This document shows positions 39,719-48,932 of a stretch of DNA of 64,000 nt, piece by piece; within the stretch, counting starts at the first letter, position 1; every line of letters begins with the position of its first letter. The stretch spans positions 363,099-427,098 of the forward strand of contig NZ_BMLY01000002.1 of NCBI RefSeq assembly GCF_014645555.1. Reading direction: 5' to 3'. The translations under genes were made by a program, and so were the position numbers. Below the pieces are notes generated by a model that worked only from the letters and a program-made list of their open reading frames with translations, ran no database searches and was not told the DNA's origin. This DNA comes from Silvimonas amylolytica. Lineage in GTDB: Bacteria; Pseudomonadota; Gammaproteobacteria; Burkholderiales; Chitinibacteraceae.

Positions 39719-40906
39719 ATGGTTAAACGACGCATTCTTTTTCACCAGACCCACTTTTTGCGGGGTGGTATTGAAACCTCGCTGATTTCGCTGTTGCGGG
39801 CGCTGGATCGCCAACAGTTTGAAATCGGCCTGACCATTACTTACCCGACGGAGGCGCTCGAAACCCTCTACCGGGCGCAGATTCCTGCTGATGTCGCCGT
39901 GCATGTGCTCGCACCAGAGCGTTGGCTGTCGTATTTCCGCCAGAAGAAAACCCAGGGCAAATTGGGCCTTCTGGGCAAGATTTATGAAGAAGGTCTGTTG
40001 CCGCTGGTACGGCGGCCCATTGTCAGTCGGCGTTTTCGCAAAATTGCCGCTGGCTATGATGCAGTGGTCGATTACGACATGTCCCTGTCGCGTCTGACCG
40101 GCCGCCTGGCTATTCCCATGTTGGGTTATTCGCATTTCAGCGTCGCGCATCTACCCAGCCAGAACCCGCGCAAATTGCGCAAGCTGCGTAAACAGGCGCG
40201 TGAGCACTATGACCGCGTGGTGCTGCTTAACGACACCATGCTGGCCGATATCCGGGCTCTTATCCCTGAAGAAGCTGACAAGTTTGTCCGCCTGTATAAC
40301 TCCATCGATCTGGCGCGTATCCGCGCGCAGGGTCAGGCAGGGCCAGCACCGCTGGCAGAACCCTACATGGTTTCGGTGGGGCGTTTGCAGGAAACACAAA
40401 AAGATTTCACCTCACTCTTGCGCGCTTACGCGCACCTGGTGAAAGAGGGCATCACCGAGAAACTCGTCATCGTGGGTGAGGGTAAATCCCGGGCTGAACT
40501 GGAATCTCTGGCCGCGACACTGGGCATTGCAGACCGTGTGGTGTTTGCCGGTTTTCAGACCAACCCGTATGTCTGGATGCAGCACGCCCGGCTGATGGTT
40601 TTCAGCTCGAAAATGGAAGGGCTGCCGAATGTGCTGCTCGAGGCCATGGCACTGGGGCAGTTGGTGATCAGTACCGATTGCCCGGTCGGCCCGCGTGAAA
40701 TTCTGGCCGACGGTAAAGCCGGCATGTTGGTGCCCGTCGGTGACGTTGAGGGGTTAGCCCGCGCCATGAAACAAGGTTTGCAGGATGAAACCACCCGGGC
40801 TGCGCTGCTGAATTATGCCGCGCAACATATCGAACAAATGGGCTTTGGTCCCACCACCGCAGCATTTGCCAGCTGCATAGAAACCGTTATTAAAGCGCAT
40901 CCATGA
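39719..40906 (+). CDS. Family 4 glycosyltransferase
   Basis: Protein of 395 aa, GT-B fold. HFLRGGIETSLISLLRAL in the N-terminal domain; C-terminal SSKMEGLPNVLLEAMALGQL is the E-x7-E motif. The region around residues 70-110 is long and basic, suggesting membrane association. Likely adds an LPS-core or O-unit sugar. The stop overlaps the ligase start (ATGA). Not the same as the preceding GT4: the two share only the fold-level motifs. Confidence 0.86.
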   Translation: MVKRRILFHQTHFLRGGIETSLISLLRALDRQQFEIGLTITYPTEALETLYRAQIPADVAVHVLAPERWLSYFRQKKTQGKLGLLGKIYEEGLLPLVRRPIVSRRFRKIAAGYDAVVDYDMSLSRLTGRLAIPMLGYSHFSVAHLPSQNPRKLRKLRKQAREHYDRVVLLNDTMLADIRALIPEEADKFVRLYNSIDLARIRAQGQAGPAPLAEPYMVSVGRLQETQKDFTSLLRAYAHLVKEGITEKLVIVGEGKSRAELESLAATLGIADRVVFAGFQTNPYVWMQHARLMVFSSKMEGLPNVLLEAMALGQLVISTDCPVGPREILADGKAGMLVPVGDVEGLARAMKQGLQDETTRAALLNYAAQHIEQMGFGPTTAAFASCIETVIKAHP

Positions 40907-42252
40907 AAGATTATGCACAAACAGCGGTCTTGACCGATGCTTACAGCGTAGAGGTCGGCAAGGAGCCGGACATGCCCCGCAAGGAAATCGTGAAACCGCA
41001 GCGGTTAATGTCTCCACCTGGACCTGTTGCTTCACGCCTGGCCAGCATTTTGTTGTTTGCTTTTCCGCTCTTGTTGCTGGCTGTGCCGCGCGGAAGTGGC
41101 ATTTTTCTGATCGGTATCTTGATATTGCTGATCATGAACGCCGGTCATCTTGGTACGCTGCATCGGCAATATCGCTCGGTCATGCTGCCGGTCTGGCTCA
41201 GTGTTGGCGCCGTGCTGGCAGTGCAACTGGTCTCTAAATACACGTTTGGCTTGCCCTGGGATGTGCTCGACAACCCGTCACGCGTCCTTGCCATTCCGCT
41301 CACCTGTCTGGTGGTTTTGCGTTACCGGCCTGATCCGGTCTTGCTGTGGAAAGGCATTCCACCAGGGCTGTTGCTGGCGCTATTGATCGTGACGTACCAG
41401 TTTTTTGTCGATAAGGACAACCGACCGGGTGCCTGGACCTTCATCATTGCGTTTGCCAATATGGTGGCGACATTGGGCGTGGTGGGGTTTTTCCGCCCTG
41501 GCCAGACGCATCGTGACCATGTTGCGGCGTGGCTGTGCCCGGCGCTGGCCATGCTGATATTGATCCTCAACGGTTCACGCGGAGCCTGGCTAGCGCTTGT
41601 GTTGACTGTGGTGGGTTCGATCTATTTCCGTTATCAAAGATTCAACCTCAAGGTCGCCATCATCTCGGTGTGCTCGTTGGTACTGATCGGTACTGCGGCC
41701 TGGACCTTGCCGGGTAGCCCGGTCAAAGCGCGTCTGGAACAAGCGCGCCACGACATCGCGGAATTTCGCAAAGGCAATACCGATACCTCATTGGGTGAGC
41801 GGCTGGTGATTTTCCAGTTGGCCACCAATGCGGTGCGGCAGCATCCCTGGACAGGGGTTGGTTCTGGCGAGTTTGGTTCACTGACTGACGCCCTGCCGGG
41901 TTGTCCTGCGGACAACAAGGAAATCTGCACCCTCAAGCATGCACACAATGACTTGCTGGATGCCGCCGCGACCACTGGCTGGCCTGGCCTGGCGGCATTT
42001 CTCAGCCTGTTGCTGGTGCCCGGTTATTTCTTCTGGCGTGTATTGCGCAAAACCTGTGGTCGCGATGAGATTGCGCCCTATCTGGGCAAGGCGGGCTGCG
42101 GCGCGGTGATGGCCTCGTTGATCTGTGGGTTTAGCCAGGTCACCATGGCGCACCAGGCCAATATTGCGTTCTACTCCTGCCTGATGGGCCTGATGATCGG
42201 GTTGGCAGCGGTGCGTATACAGGCGTTCTCCGAGGAAGTCCGGAAACCATAA
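40903..42252 (+). CDS. O-antigen ligase-like polymerase (WaaL/Wzy_C family)
   Basis: Protein of 449 aa, about 11 membrane segments and a large periplasmic loop with HAHNDLLDAAATTGWPG (about residues 346-362), the Wzy_C signature. Another conserved block is NGSRGAWLALVL. Such enzymes ligate or polymerise lipid-linked glycan on the periplasmic side. With three glycosyltransferases upstream it is probably WaaL-like or a related surface-glycan ligase; no wzx/wzy genes are nearby to decide. The cytoplasmic N-terminal extension of about 40 residues is unusual. Confidence 0.8.
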   Translation: MKDYAQTAVLTDAYSVEVGKEPDMPRKEIVKPQRLMSPPGPVASRLASILLFAFPLLLLAVPRGSGIFLIGILILLIMNAGHLGTLHRQYRSVMLPVWLSVGAVLAVQLVSKYTFGLPWDVLDNPSRVLAIPLTCLVVLRYRPDPVLLWKGIPPGLLLALLIVTYQFFVDKDNRPGAWTFIIAFANMVATLGVVGFFRPGQTHRDHVAAWLCPALAMLILILNGSRGAWLALVLTVVGSIYFRYQRFNLKVAIISVCSLVLIGTAAWTLPGSPVKARLEQARHDIAEFRKGNTDTSLGERLVIFQLATNAVRQHPWTGVGSGEFGSLTDALPGCPADNKEICTLKHAHNDLLDAAATTGWPGLAAFLSLLLVPGYFFWRVLRKTCGRDEIAPYLGKAGCGAVMASLICGFSQVTMAHQANIAFYSCLMGLMIGLAAVRIQAFSEEVRKP

Positions 42253-42368
42253 CCCCAGCCGGACCAGATCACCTGGGCGGGTAAAGCGCGCTGCTTCGAG
42301 CTATAGTGGCCAGGACAGAACAAAATCTGCCTGGCTTGCCCAATGGGAAGGCCGGCCCCGACAGACGC

Positions 42369-43664
42369 ATGCTTCCAGGTCCCTCTTCCGTCGAATCCAT
42401 TCTTCAGGCTGACCCCGCGAAGGTAGCTCGCTTGCGTCGCGCCCGCACGTTTGCGACCTCGCTACTCATCCTGGTCACGGTGATGTATCTCATCACCTTG
42501 CGGTTTGAGCACATCCACCCGGCATTTGGCTACGTAGCTGCGTTTTCTGAAGCCGCCATGATCGGCGCTCTGGCGGACTGGTTTGCGGTGGTCGCATTGT
42601 TCCGCTACCCCATGGGCGTGCCAATCCCGCATACCGCCATTATCCCGCGTAACAAAAACCGGATTGCAGACAATCTGGGTACCTTCATCGAAACGCACTT
42701 CTTGCAGCCAGAGCAGCTCCTGGCCCGTATTGACGCGTTCGACCCGGCGCGGCGTTTATCGATCTGGCTGGCTCGGCCAGGGGCCAAGCGAGAGTTGACC
42801 GAACAGGCCGCGCACTTCCTTAACTTTGTGCTGGGCACGCTGGATGACCCGCGCTTTGCCAATATCGCGCGTGATCTGGTGCTCAAGGCCATGAGTAACG
42901 CGGACTTTGCCGGCAGCGCTGCCACTCTGATTCAGGTCCTGCGGGAAGACGGCCGTCACCAGCAAGTACTGGATGGCGTGCTGCGCGTATTGCTGACCAA
43001 ACTGGAAGACCCCAAAACCCAGAGCTGGCTCTCCGGGTTACTGGCCAAAGAATTCGACGTGTTGCGTTGGGTGGCGCTGGATGAAGCGGGCGGCCGTTAC
43101 CTGGCGCGCAAGCTTGTCACTGCGGCCATGCTGGAACTGGATCACGCGCTGGTACAGCCTGATCACATGTTGCGCCACGCGTTTGATGATCAGTTGCGGC
43201 AACTCGCTGCCGATCTGGGCAAGGATCCGGCGCTGCGTAGCAAAGTAGATAGCTGGCGCGACATGCTGATCGCCTCGCCGTTGTTGCACGACAAACTGGA
43301 TGGACTCTGGCGTACCGTGCTCGACGGCCTGCAGAGCGATCTGACCAGTGAGAACTCGCAGATTCGTAGCCGTGTGGGGGCCGCCATCAAACAACTGGGG
43401 CTGCGGCTGCATGAAGACCAGGCGTTTGCAGAGTGGCTGAACCAGCAAATACGGGATTTTGCTGCGCGCTCCATCATTCGTTATCGCAGCGAGATCGGGC
43501 GCTTCATCGCAGACCAGTTCAAAGCCTGGGATAACCGCGTGCTGGTCGCCCGGCTGGAACTCAACGTTGGCGTGGACCTGCAGTTTATCCGGGTCAACGG
43601 CACGCTGGTGGGCGGCGCGGTGGGTGTGCTGATCTACAGTGTGCGGCACGCCGTGGGCTTCTAG
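42369..43664 (+). CDS. DUF445-family membrane protein
   Basis: Protein of 431 aa from ATG 42369; a GTG at 42306 gives 452 aa but has no visible ribosome site. N-terminal membrane helix (about 33-50), then AFSEAAMIGALADWFAVVALF and PHTAIIPRNKNRIADNLG, the YjiN/YheB-type DUF445 signature; long helical middle and a C-terminal hydrophobic segment. Function unknown. The TATAGT at 42302-42307 could be a -10 for the shorter form. Confidence 0.82.
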   Translation: MLPGPSSVESILQADPAKVARLRRARTFATSLLILVTVMYLITLRFEHIHPAFGYVAAFSEAAMIGALADWFAVVALFRYPMGVPIPHTAIIPRNKNRIADNLGTFIETHFLQPEQLLARIDAFDPARRLSIWLARPGAKRELTEQAAHFLNFVLGTLDDPRFANIARDLVLKAMSNADFAGSAATLIQVLREDGRHQQVLDGVLRVLLTKLEDPKTQSWLSGLLAKEFDVLRWVALDEAGGRYLARKLVTAAMLELDHALVQPDHMLRHAFDDQLRQLAADLGKDPALRSKVDSWRDMLIASPLLHDKLDGLWRTVLDGLQSDLTSENSQIRSRVGAAIKQLGLRLHEDQAFAEWLNQQIRDFAARSIIRYRSEIGRFIADQFKAWDNRVLVARLELNVGVDLQFIRVNGTLVGGAVGVLIYSVRHAVGF

Positions 43665-43794
43665 AGACTCTGTAAACCTGGCAGCAGCCTTGCAGGCTCA
43701 TGTTTCAAACACGCCCTGCAGGGCTTTGCGCATTGACCGCAAGTTGATTGCGCAGGCAGTCTTGCCTGCTTTATTTCCACGGTGTCGTTCTGCC

Positions 43795-44247
43795 ATGAAG
43801 ATCATGTTCTGGCGCTGGTTGATCAATGTCTGGCCTCCCTTGTTGTTTGCCGGTATCCGCGTCAAACATGTCGCGCCGGATTTCAAACGTATTGTTATCC
43901 AGCTGCGTTCGTACAAGATCAACCTCAACATCATGCGCTCGCACTTTGGCGGCAGCCTGTATGCCATGACCGACCCCTGGTATATGGCCATGCTTATGCA
44001 GATTCTGGGGCCGGATTACTACGTCTGGGATCGCCGCGCTGAAATCGACTTTATCAGCCCCGGCTACGGCACCGTCACTGCTGTTTTTACGCTGGATGAT
44101 GCCCAGATCACGGCCATCCGGGCTGCGACTGAAGAGGGCGAAAAGCATCTGGCCGAGTTCAAGGTCCAGATCCGGGATCAAGCCGACAAGCTCGTCGCGA
44201 CGGTTGATAAAACCGTCTACGTCCGTAAAAAACCGCACAAACGTTAA
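43795..44247 (+). CDS. DUF4442 hotdog-fold protein (putative thioesterase-like)
   Basis: Protein of 150 aa from ATG 43795 (the open frame runs upstream, but the conserved part begins here). NIMRSHFGGSLYAMTDPWYM matches the DUF4442/YiiD_C-type hotdog domain, related to acyl-CoA thioesterases. No catalytic activity has been shown for this group as far as I know. The 130-bp gap before it contains a short Cys/Arg-rich stretch without a gene. Downstream is the Dcm-Vsr pair. Confidence 0.78.
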   Translation: MKIMFWRWLINVWPPLLFAGIRVKHVAPDFKRIVIQLRSYKINLNIMRSHFGGSLYAMTDPWYMAMLMQILGPDYYVWDRRAEIDFISPGYGTVTAVFTLDDAQITAIRAATEEGEKHLAEFKVQIRDQADKLVATVDKTVYVRKKPHKR

Positions 44248-44341
44248 GCCGGGCGTGGGGTAGAGTGGTGAATGGGACAGTTAGCCCGCATAATGCAACA
44301 AAAATTCCCAGTGACTCACCTCAAACCGCCCACCTGACTTT

Positions 44342-45580
44342 ATGAATGCACCGGCCGACCTTGTCCGCTCCTTGCTTGAAGCAACCCTGAACAGCTATTC
44401 CCGCGCCGAACTCGCCCGGTATCTGGACGTCAATCCGGCCACCATTGCCCGCTGGATCAATGGCCAGTCTGAACCGCGCGCCTATGTCGCCCAGGCGCTG
44501 CAACAATTGCTGCAGCCCTCGGTGCCCGCCCGTACCCAACCGGCCGACTTTACCTTCATCGACCTCTTTGCCGGCATCGGTGGTATTCGCCGGGCATTTG
44601 AAACTGAAGGTGGGCAATGTGTGTTCACCAGCGAGTGGGATACCTACGCGCAAAAGACTTACCACGCCAACAACCCGGACGGGCAACGCATTGCCGGGGA
44701 CATCACCCAGGTCGCTGAGGCTGATATTCCGGCGCATGATGTCTTGCTGGCCGGTTTTCCGTGCCAGCCGTTCTCCATTGCTGGTGTCTCCAAAAAGAAT
44801 GCGCTGGGTCGCGCCCACGGTTTTGCCGATGCCACCCAGGGCACGTTGTTCTTTGATGTCGCCCGGATCATCGCGGCGCATCGTCCACGCGCGTTTGTAC
44901 TGGAAAACGTCAAGAACCTGCACTCGCACGATCAGGGCCGTACCTTCGCCGTGATTCTTCATACCCTGCGAGAAGAACTGGGTTATGAGGTCCATTACCG
45001 GGTCATTGATGGCCAGCATTGGGTACCGCAACACCGCGAACGCGTGGTGATTGTCGGTTTCCGCGAGCCCACCGACTTCAGCTGGGATCTGCTGCAACGG
45101 CCTGACCACAAGCTGCCCACCCGCATGGCGCAGGTGCTGCATCGCACTGATGGCAAAGAACCGGTGCTGGAGCACGATGGTGACAAGTTCTTTGATCACG
45201 CCAAAGGCGAGGTCAACCCCAAGTACATCCTGACCGACAAGCTGTGGGCATATTTGCAGAACTACGCAGAGAAACATCGCGCCAAGGGCAATGGCTTTGG
45301 CTTCGGGCTGGTCGATGCCAACAGCGTTTCGCGGACGCTATCGGCCCGCTATTACAAGGATGGCTCGGAGATTCTGGTCAACCGCGGTCCTGGCCTGAAC
45401 CCGCGTCGGCTTACCCCGCGGGAATGTGCGCGCTTGATGGGCTATCCGGATGATTTCCGTATTCCGGTTTCCGACACCCGCGCCTACAAACAATTTGGCA
45501 ACTCGGTCGTCGTCCCGGTGTTCCGCGAAGTAGCCCGCATGATCAAGCCATGGATTGTGCCGGAGCCGGTAAAAGGCTGA
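44342..45580 (+). CDS. dcm: DNA (cytosine-5)-methyltransferase, Dcm type
   Basis: Protein of 412 aa. N-terminal helix-turn-helix-like segment (about residues 1-58; [20 protein letters not shown]). Then motif [12 protein letters not shown], the catalytic PCQ with C141, ENVKNL and the C-terminal [11 protein letters not shown]. The sequence, including the target-recognition stretch [10 protein letters not shown], closely follows E. coli Dcm, so CCWGG is the likely target (m5C at the inner C). Six nt separate it from vsr. No partner restriction enzyme is adjacent, so it is an orphan methylase with its repair nuclease. Confidence 0.93.
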   Translation: MNAPADLVRSLLEATLNSYSRAELARYLDVNPATIARWINGQSEPRAYVAQALQQLLQPSVPARTQPADFTFIDLFAGIGGIRRAFETEGGQCVFTSEWDTYAQKTYHANNPDGQRIAGDITQVAEADIPAHDVLLAGFPCQPFSIAGVSKKNALGRAHGFADATQGTLFFDVARIIAAHRPRAFVLENVKNLHSHDQGRTFAVILHTLREELGYEVHYRVIDGQHWVPQHRERVVIVGFREPTDFSWDLLQRPDHKLPTRMAQVLHRTDGKEPVLEHDGDKFFDHAKGEVNPKYILTDKLWAYLQNYAEKHRAKGNGFGFGLVDANSVSRTLSARYYKDGSEILVNRGPGLNPRRLTPRECARLMGYPDDFRIPVSDTRAYKQFGNSVVVPVFREVARMIKPWIVPEPVKG

Positions 45581-45586
45581 TCTGCC

Positions 45587-46072
45587 ATGACCGACGTCGT
45601 CGATGCCGCCACCCGTAGCCGCATGATGTCGGGCATTCGTGGCAAGAACACGTCGCCAGAAATCACTCTGCGCAAGGCACTGTTTGCGCGGGGTTTCCGT
45701 TATCGCATCCACGTGCCGGGTTTGCCGGGCAAGCCTGATCTGGTCTTACCGCGTTATCACGCGGTGATTCTTGTTCATGGCTGTTTCTGGCATGGCCATG
45801 ACTGTCGTTATTTCAAGGTCCCGCAGACCCGGACCGAGTTCTGGATGGGCAAGATCAACAGCAACCGGGCGCGAGACCGGCGAGAGTATGCTGAGCTTAA
45901 AGCGCTGGGATGGCGTGTGCTGGTGGTCTGGGAATGCGCCGTGCGTGCCACGCGCAAGGATGCCTCGTTCAGGCTGGTGGATTTTGTGGCGGAGTGGCTG
46001 ACGGCAGATGCTGCCGATGCCGAGATCAGTGAGACTGGGGTGAAGGGGCTGGTAGCTGCACCGTCACCCTGA
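45587..46072 (+). CDS. vsr: Very short patch repair endonuclease Vsr
   Basis: Protein of 161 aa. TRSRMMSGIRGKNTSPEITL, the PGKPDLVLPRYHAVILVHG core with the catalytic Asp, HGCFWHGHDC zinc-binding residues and ELKALGWRVLVVWECA are all present. Vsr nicks T:G mismatches that arise by deamination of Dcm-made m5C. Directly coupled to dcm, as in E. coli. Confidence 0.95.
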   Translation: MTDVVDAATRSRMMSGIRGKNTSPEITLRKALFARGFRYRIHVPGLPGKPDLVLPRYHAVILVHGCFWHGHDCRYFKVPQTRTEFWMGKINSNRARDRREYAELKALGWRVLVVWECAVRATRKDASFRLVDFVAEWLTADAADAEISETGVKGLVAAPSP

Positions 46073-46101
46073 ACGATGCAGCAACCGGGTGCGCATTGCA
46101 C

Positions 46102-46677
46102 TTACTTCTTTTGCACCTCAAACGCCTCACCCGTGGCAAAGAACGTTCCGCCCGCAATGTAGTGAATGGAGCGATTCAGTGGCTCATCATCAAACTGCCA
46201 GTGACCGTCCTGGAAGACACGCGGGTCGGCATGCGCGGCCACGACTTCGCCGATGAACATGTCGAAAGTCTGCTGGTTGTGCGGCTCCGGGATCACTTTG
46301 CACTCAAGCCATGCCAGGCAGCCTTCTACCAAAGGGGCACCGACTTTGGTGGCGGGGAAATGCTTCAGCCCGGTGGTTGAGAATTTGTCACCATCACGAC
46401 CAGAGCTGGAGCCGGCCGCCAGGGTGGCCTGCGCCAGTGCGCGACTGGGCACGTTCAGGACGAACTCGCCCGATGCTTCAATCAGTTCTCGTGTCAGCGT
46501 GGATTTGTCGATGATGACCAGCATCTTGGGCGGGGCGAAGTCCAGCGGCATGGACCAGGCAGCAGCCATCACGTTCTGGCGACCACCGTGCGCACTGCTG
46601 ACCAGCACGGTAGGGCCGTGGTTCAGCAGCCGGTAGGATTTGGCGAGGTCGACTTCAATAGGGGCGTGATCAGACAT
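46102..46677 (-). CDS. Flavin reductase family protein
   Basis: Protein of 191 aa from ATG 46677 (upstream in-frame codons are not conserved). FMN-binding split barrel: LLNHGPTVLVSSAHGGRQNV and SMPLDFAPPKMLVII. These enzymes reduce flavin or act as small flavin oxidoreductases. Second gene of a minus-strand pair, 31 nt after the flavoprotein gene. Confidence 0.85.
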   Translation of the reverse strand: MSDHAPIEVDLAKSYRLLNHGPTVLVSSAHGGRQNVMAAAWSMPLDFAPPKMLVIIDKSTLTRELIEASGEFVLNVPSRALAQATLAAGSSSGRDGDKFSTTGLKHFPATKVGAPLVEGCLAWLECKVIPEPHNQQTFDMFIGEVVAAHADPRVFQDGHWQFDDEPLNRSIHYIAGGTFFATGEAFEVQKK

Positions 46678-46708
46678 GGGGGCACCGGCGAGAGAAAAAC
46701 GATGCCTC

Positions 46709-47971
46709 TCAGGTGCGGCCAGCTTCCAGCCAATGCAAGACCCCTTCACCCGCCGCGCGGCCGCTGGCAAAGCAGGCGGTCAACAGATAACCACCAGTGG
46801 GGGCTTCCCAGTCCAGCATTTCACCGGCGCAGAACACGCCGGGTAGGGCGCGCAGCATTAAATTGGCGTCCAGCGCATCAAAACGCACACCACCAGCGCT
46901 GCTGATGGCTTCATCCAGCGGTCGCGGTCTAATCAGTTTGAGCGGCAATGCCTTGATGGTGCGCGCCAGGCGGGTCGGGTCGGCCATTTCTTCTTTGGAG
47001 AGGACCTCCCTTAGCAGTCCGGCTTTGACACCCGTCAGGCCCAGTTTGCTTTGCAAATGGCTGGCCATAGAGCGTGAACCCCGCGGGATGGCGACTTCGG
47101 TCAGCACGCGTTCAAGGCTGCGGCCGGGTAACAGGTCGACATAGATGGTCGCGCTGCCCTGGGCGGTGATGCGATCACGAATCGCTGCCGAGAAGGCATA
47201 GATCAGGCTGCCCTCCACACCAGTGCGGGTTACGACAAACTCGCCCGGTTTCACAATGGTGGCGCCGCGCGCATCGGTATACGACACCGCGACCGACTTG
47301 AGCGGCGCGCCAGCGTGTTTCTCGGCAAAGAAGTCCGTCCATGGCAGATCAAAGCCGCAGTTGCTGGGTTGCAGCGGGGCGATGTCTACGCCTTTTTCAG
47401 CCAGCAGCGGCACCCACGCGCCATCTGAACCCAGTCGCGACCAGCTGCCACCACCCAGTGCCAGGACCACTGCATCGGCCTTGAAGGTCGTCTCGCCCGT
47501 GGGCGTGGCCAGGCGCAATGTACCGGGCGCATCACCCCAGCCCAGCCAGCGATGGCGGACCTCCACGCTGACCCCTGCGTTTTTCAGCCGGTGCAACCAG
47601 GCCCGCAGCAGCGGGGCTGCTTTCATCTCTTTGGGGAAAACGCGGCCGGAGGTTCCGACAAACGTTTCGATGCCCAGATCGTGAATCCAGTTGCGTAGCT
47701 GGTCTGGTGTGAACGCATTGACCAGTGGCGTCAGTGTCTCTGCCCGATTGCCATAGCGCCCCAGAAACGGACCGATCGGCTCGGAGTGGGTGATGTTCAT
47801 GCCACCCACGCCAGCCAGCAAGAATTTGCGGCCGATAGAAGGCATGGCATCAAACACGGTGACCTTTGCACCGCCAGCAGACAGTACTTCTGCCGCCATC
47901 AAACCAGCCGGCCCCCCGCCAATCACGGCAACAACAGGTGCAACAGAAGGGGATATACGGCGGGCGGGCAT
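46709..47971 (-). CDS. FAD-dependent oxidoreductase, TIGR03862/HI0933-like
   Basis: Protein of 420 aa from ATG 47971 (the frame opens further upstream without conserved sequence). Dinucleotide-binding VAVIGGGPAGLMAAEVL at the N-terminus, KFLLAGVGGMNITHSE and the C-terminal GVFCAGEMLDWEAPTGGYLL are hallmarks of the HI0933-like flavoproteins. Substrate unknown. Divergent from yaeQ and followed by the flavin reductase-like gene, which might supply or use reduced flavin. Confidence 0.87.
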   Translation of the reverse strand: MPARRISPSVAPVVAVIGGGPAGLMAAEVLSAGGAKVTVFDAMPSIGRKFLLAGVGGMNITHSEPIGPFLGRYGNRAETLTPLVNAFTPDQLRNWIHDLGIETFVGTSGRVFPKEMKAAPLLRAWLHRLKNAGVSVEVRHRWLGWGDAPGTLRLATPTGETTFKADAVVLALGGGSWSRLGSDGAWVPLLAEKGVDIAPLQPSNCGFDLPWTDFFAEKHAGAPLKSVAVSYTDARGATIVKPGEFVVTRTGVEGSLIYAFSAAIRDRITAQGSATIYVDLLPGRSLERVLTEVAIPRGSRSMASHLQSKLGLTGVKAGLLREVLSKEEMADPTRLARTIKALPLKLIRPRPLDEAISSAGGVRFDALDANLMLRALPGVFCAGEMLDWEAPTGGYLLTACFASGRAAGEGVLHWLEAGRT

Positions 47972-48084
47972 AAGGGTTCCAGGCAAAGCGGTGGCACAAA
48001 CCATCATTGTACAGGTCAGGCCGGTGGAGCGCGGGCGGGTGATTGGGTACACTGCCGCGTCTTTCACTTATTCAGGCCTGTGCC

Positions 48085-48621
48085 GTGGCGCTCAAATCCA
48101 CCATTTTCAAAGCCGAACTCTCCATTGCAGATATGGATCGCGGCTATTACGCCACGCACGCGCTGACCATCGCCCAGCATCCGTCAGAAACTGACGAGCG
48201 CATGATGCTGCGTCTTGTTGCCTTTGCCCGTCATGCCAGCGAGACACTGGAATTTGGTCGCGGCATCAGCGATGAAGAAGACCCCTCGCTGTGGCAACGC
48301 TCGCTCACGGAAGAGATCGAACTGTGGATTGATCTGGGTCTGCCAGACGAAAAACGCATCAAGCGCGCCGCCCAGCGTGCCAATGAGGCGTGGATTTACG
48401 CCTACGGTGGCAGCGCGGCAGACATCTGGTTTGGCAAGAACCAGTCTGAGATTCGCCGGTTTGATAACCTGCATGTGGTGTCGGTAAGCCCGGAGATCAT
48501 GTCGGGTCTGGCCGGGTTGATTGAGCGGACCATGCAGTTGCAATGCACGATTCAGGATGGCGAGATGTGGCTCTCTAGTGATAAGGGGAGTTTGCAAGTG
48601 GTGGTGAAGGAAATGGGATAA
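48085..48621 (+). CDS. yaeQ: YaeQ family protein
   Basis: Protein of 178 aa from a GTG at 48085; ALKSTIFKAELSIADMDRGYY is the conserved YaeQ start, so the ATG 42 nt upstream is rejected. The PD-(D/E)XK-like fold is described for the family; function unresolved. Divergent from the flavoprotein operon. Confidence 0.87.
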   Translation: MALKSTIFKAELSIADMDRGYYATHALTIAQHPSETDERMMLRLVAFARHASETLEFGRGISDEEDPSLWQRSLTEEIELWIDLGLPDEKRIKRAAQRANEAWIYAYGGSAADIWFGKNQSEIRRFDNLHVVSVSPEIMSGLAGLIERTMQLQCTIQDGEMWLSSDKGSLQVVVKEMG

Positions 48622-48932
48622 CAGTTTGGGTTTGGCCATGGTCGTGATGTGTTGCGGCATGCGGCGAGGGGTGCAGACTCGCTGGTGATTGCGTCCCACG
48701 ACCTCGTTATTCCGGCGAATGCCGGTATCCCGTAGTGAGGCGGGCAAATACATTGTCGTCAAACCTGCGCAGTGCCTTCCAGTCCATCTCACGCACACCA
48801 AAATCCCCTAACCGCCAAACCAACCGTTCTTTGGCATCGGGCCGTGTCAGCAGTTAAGCTGACAACGTTGCCACCGGCGCAATCCCCCCGCGCCGTCGTG
48901 TAAAAAACCAGAATATCCCGCAGGAGAAAAAC
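48622..48932 (+). other. Gene-free interval before the peptide-binding protein gene
   Basis: 311 bp with no convincing gene. It contains a REP-like palindrome at 48706-48731, a GTCAGC-agttaa-GCTGAC dyad at about 48847-48864 and, near the right end, an AGGAG ribosome site. The promoter is not obvious. Confidence 0.5.
48706..48731. repeat. REP-like palindromic element (single degenerate copy)
   Basis: TTATTCCGGCGAATGCCGG with the following TATCCCG resembles the widespread proteobacterial intergenic repeat of the ATTCCGGCGAAxGCCGGAAT kind. Only this copy was noticed in the window. Confidence 0.35.
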
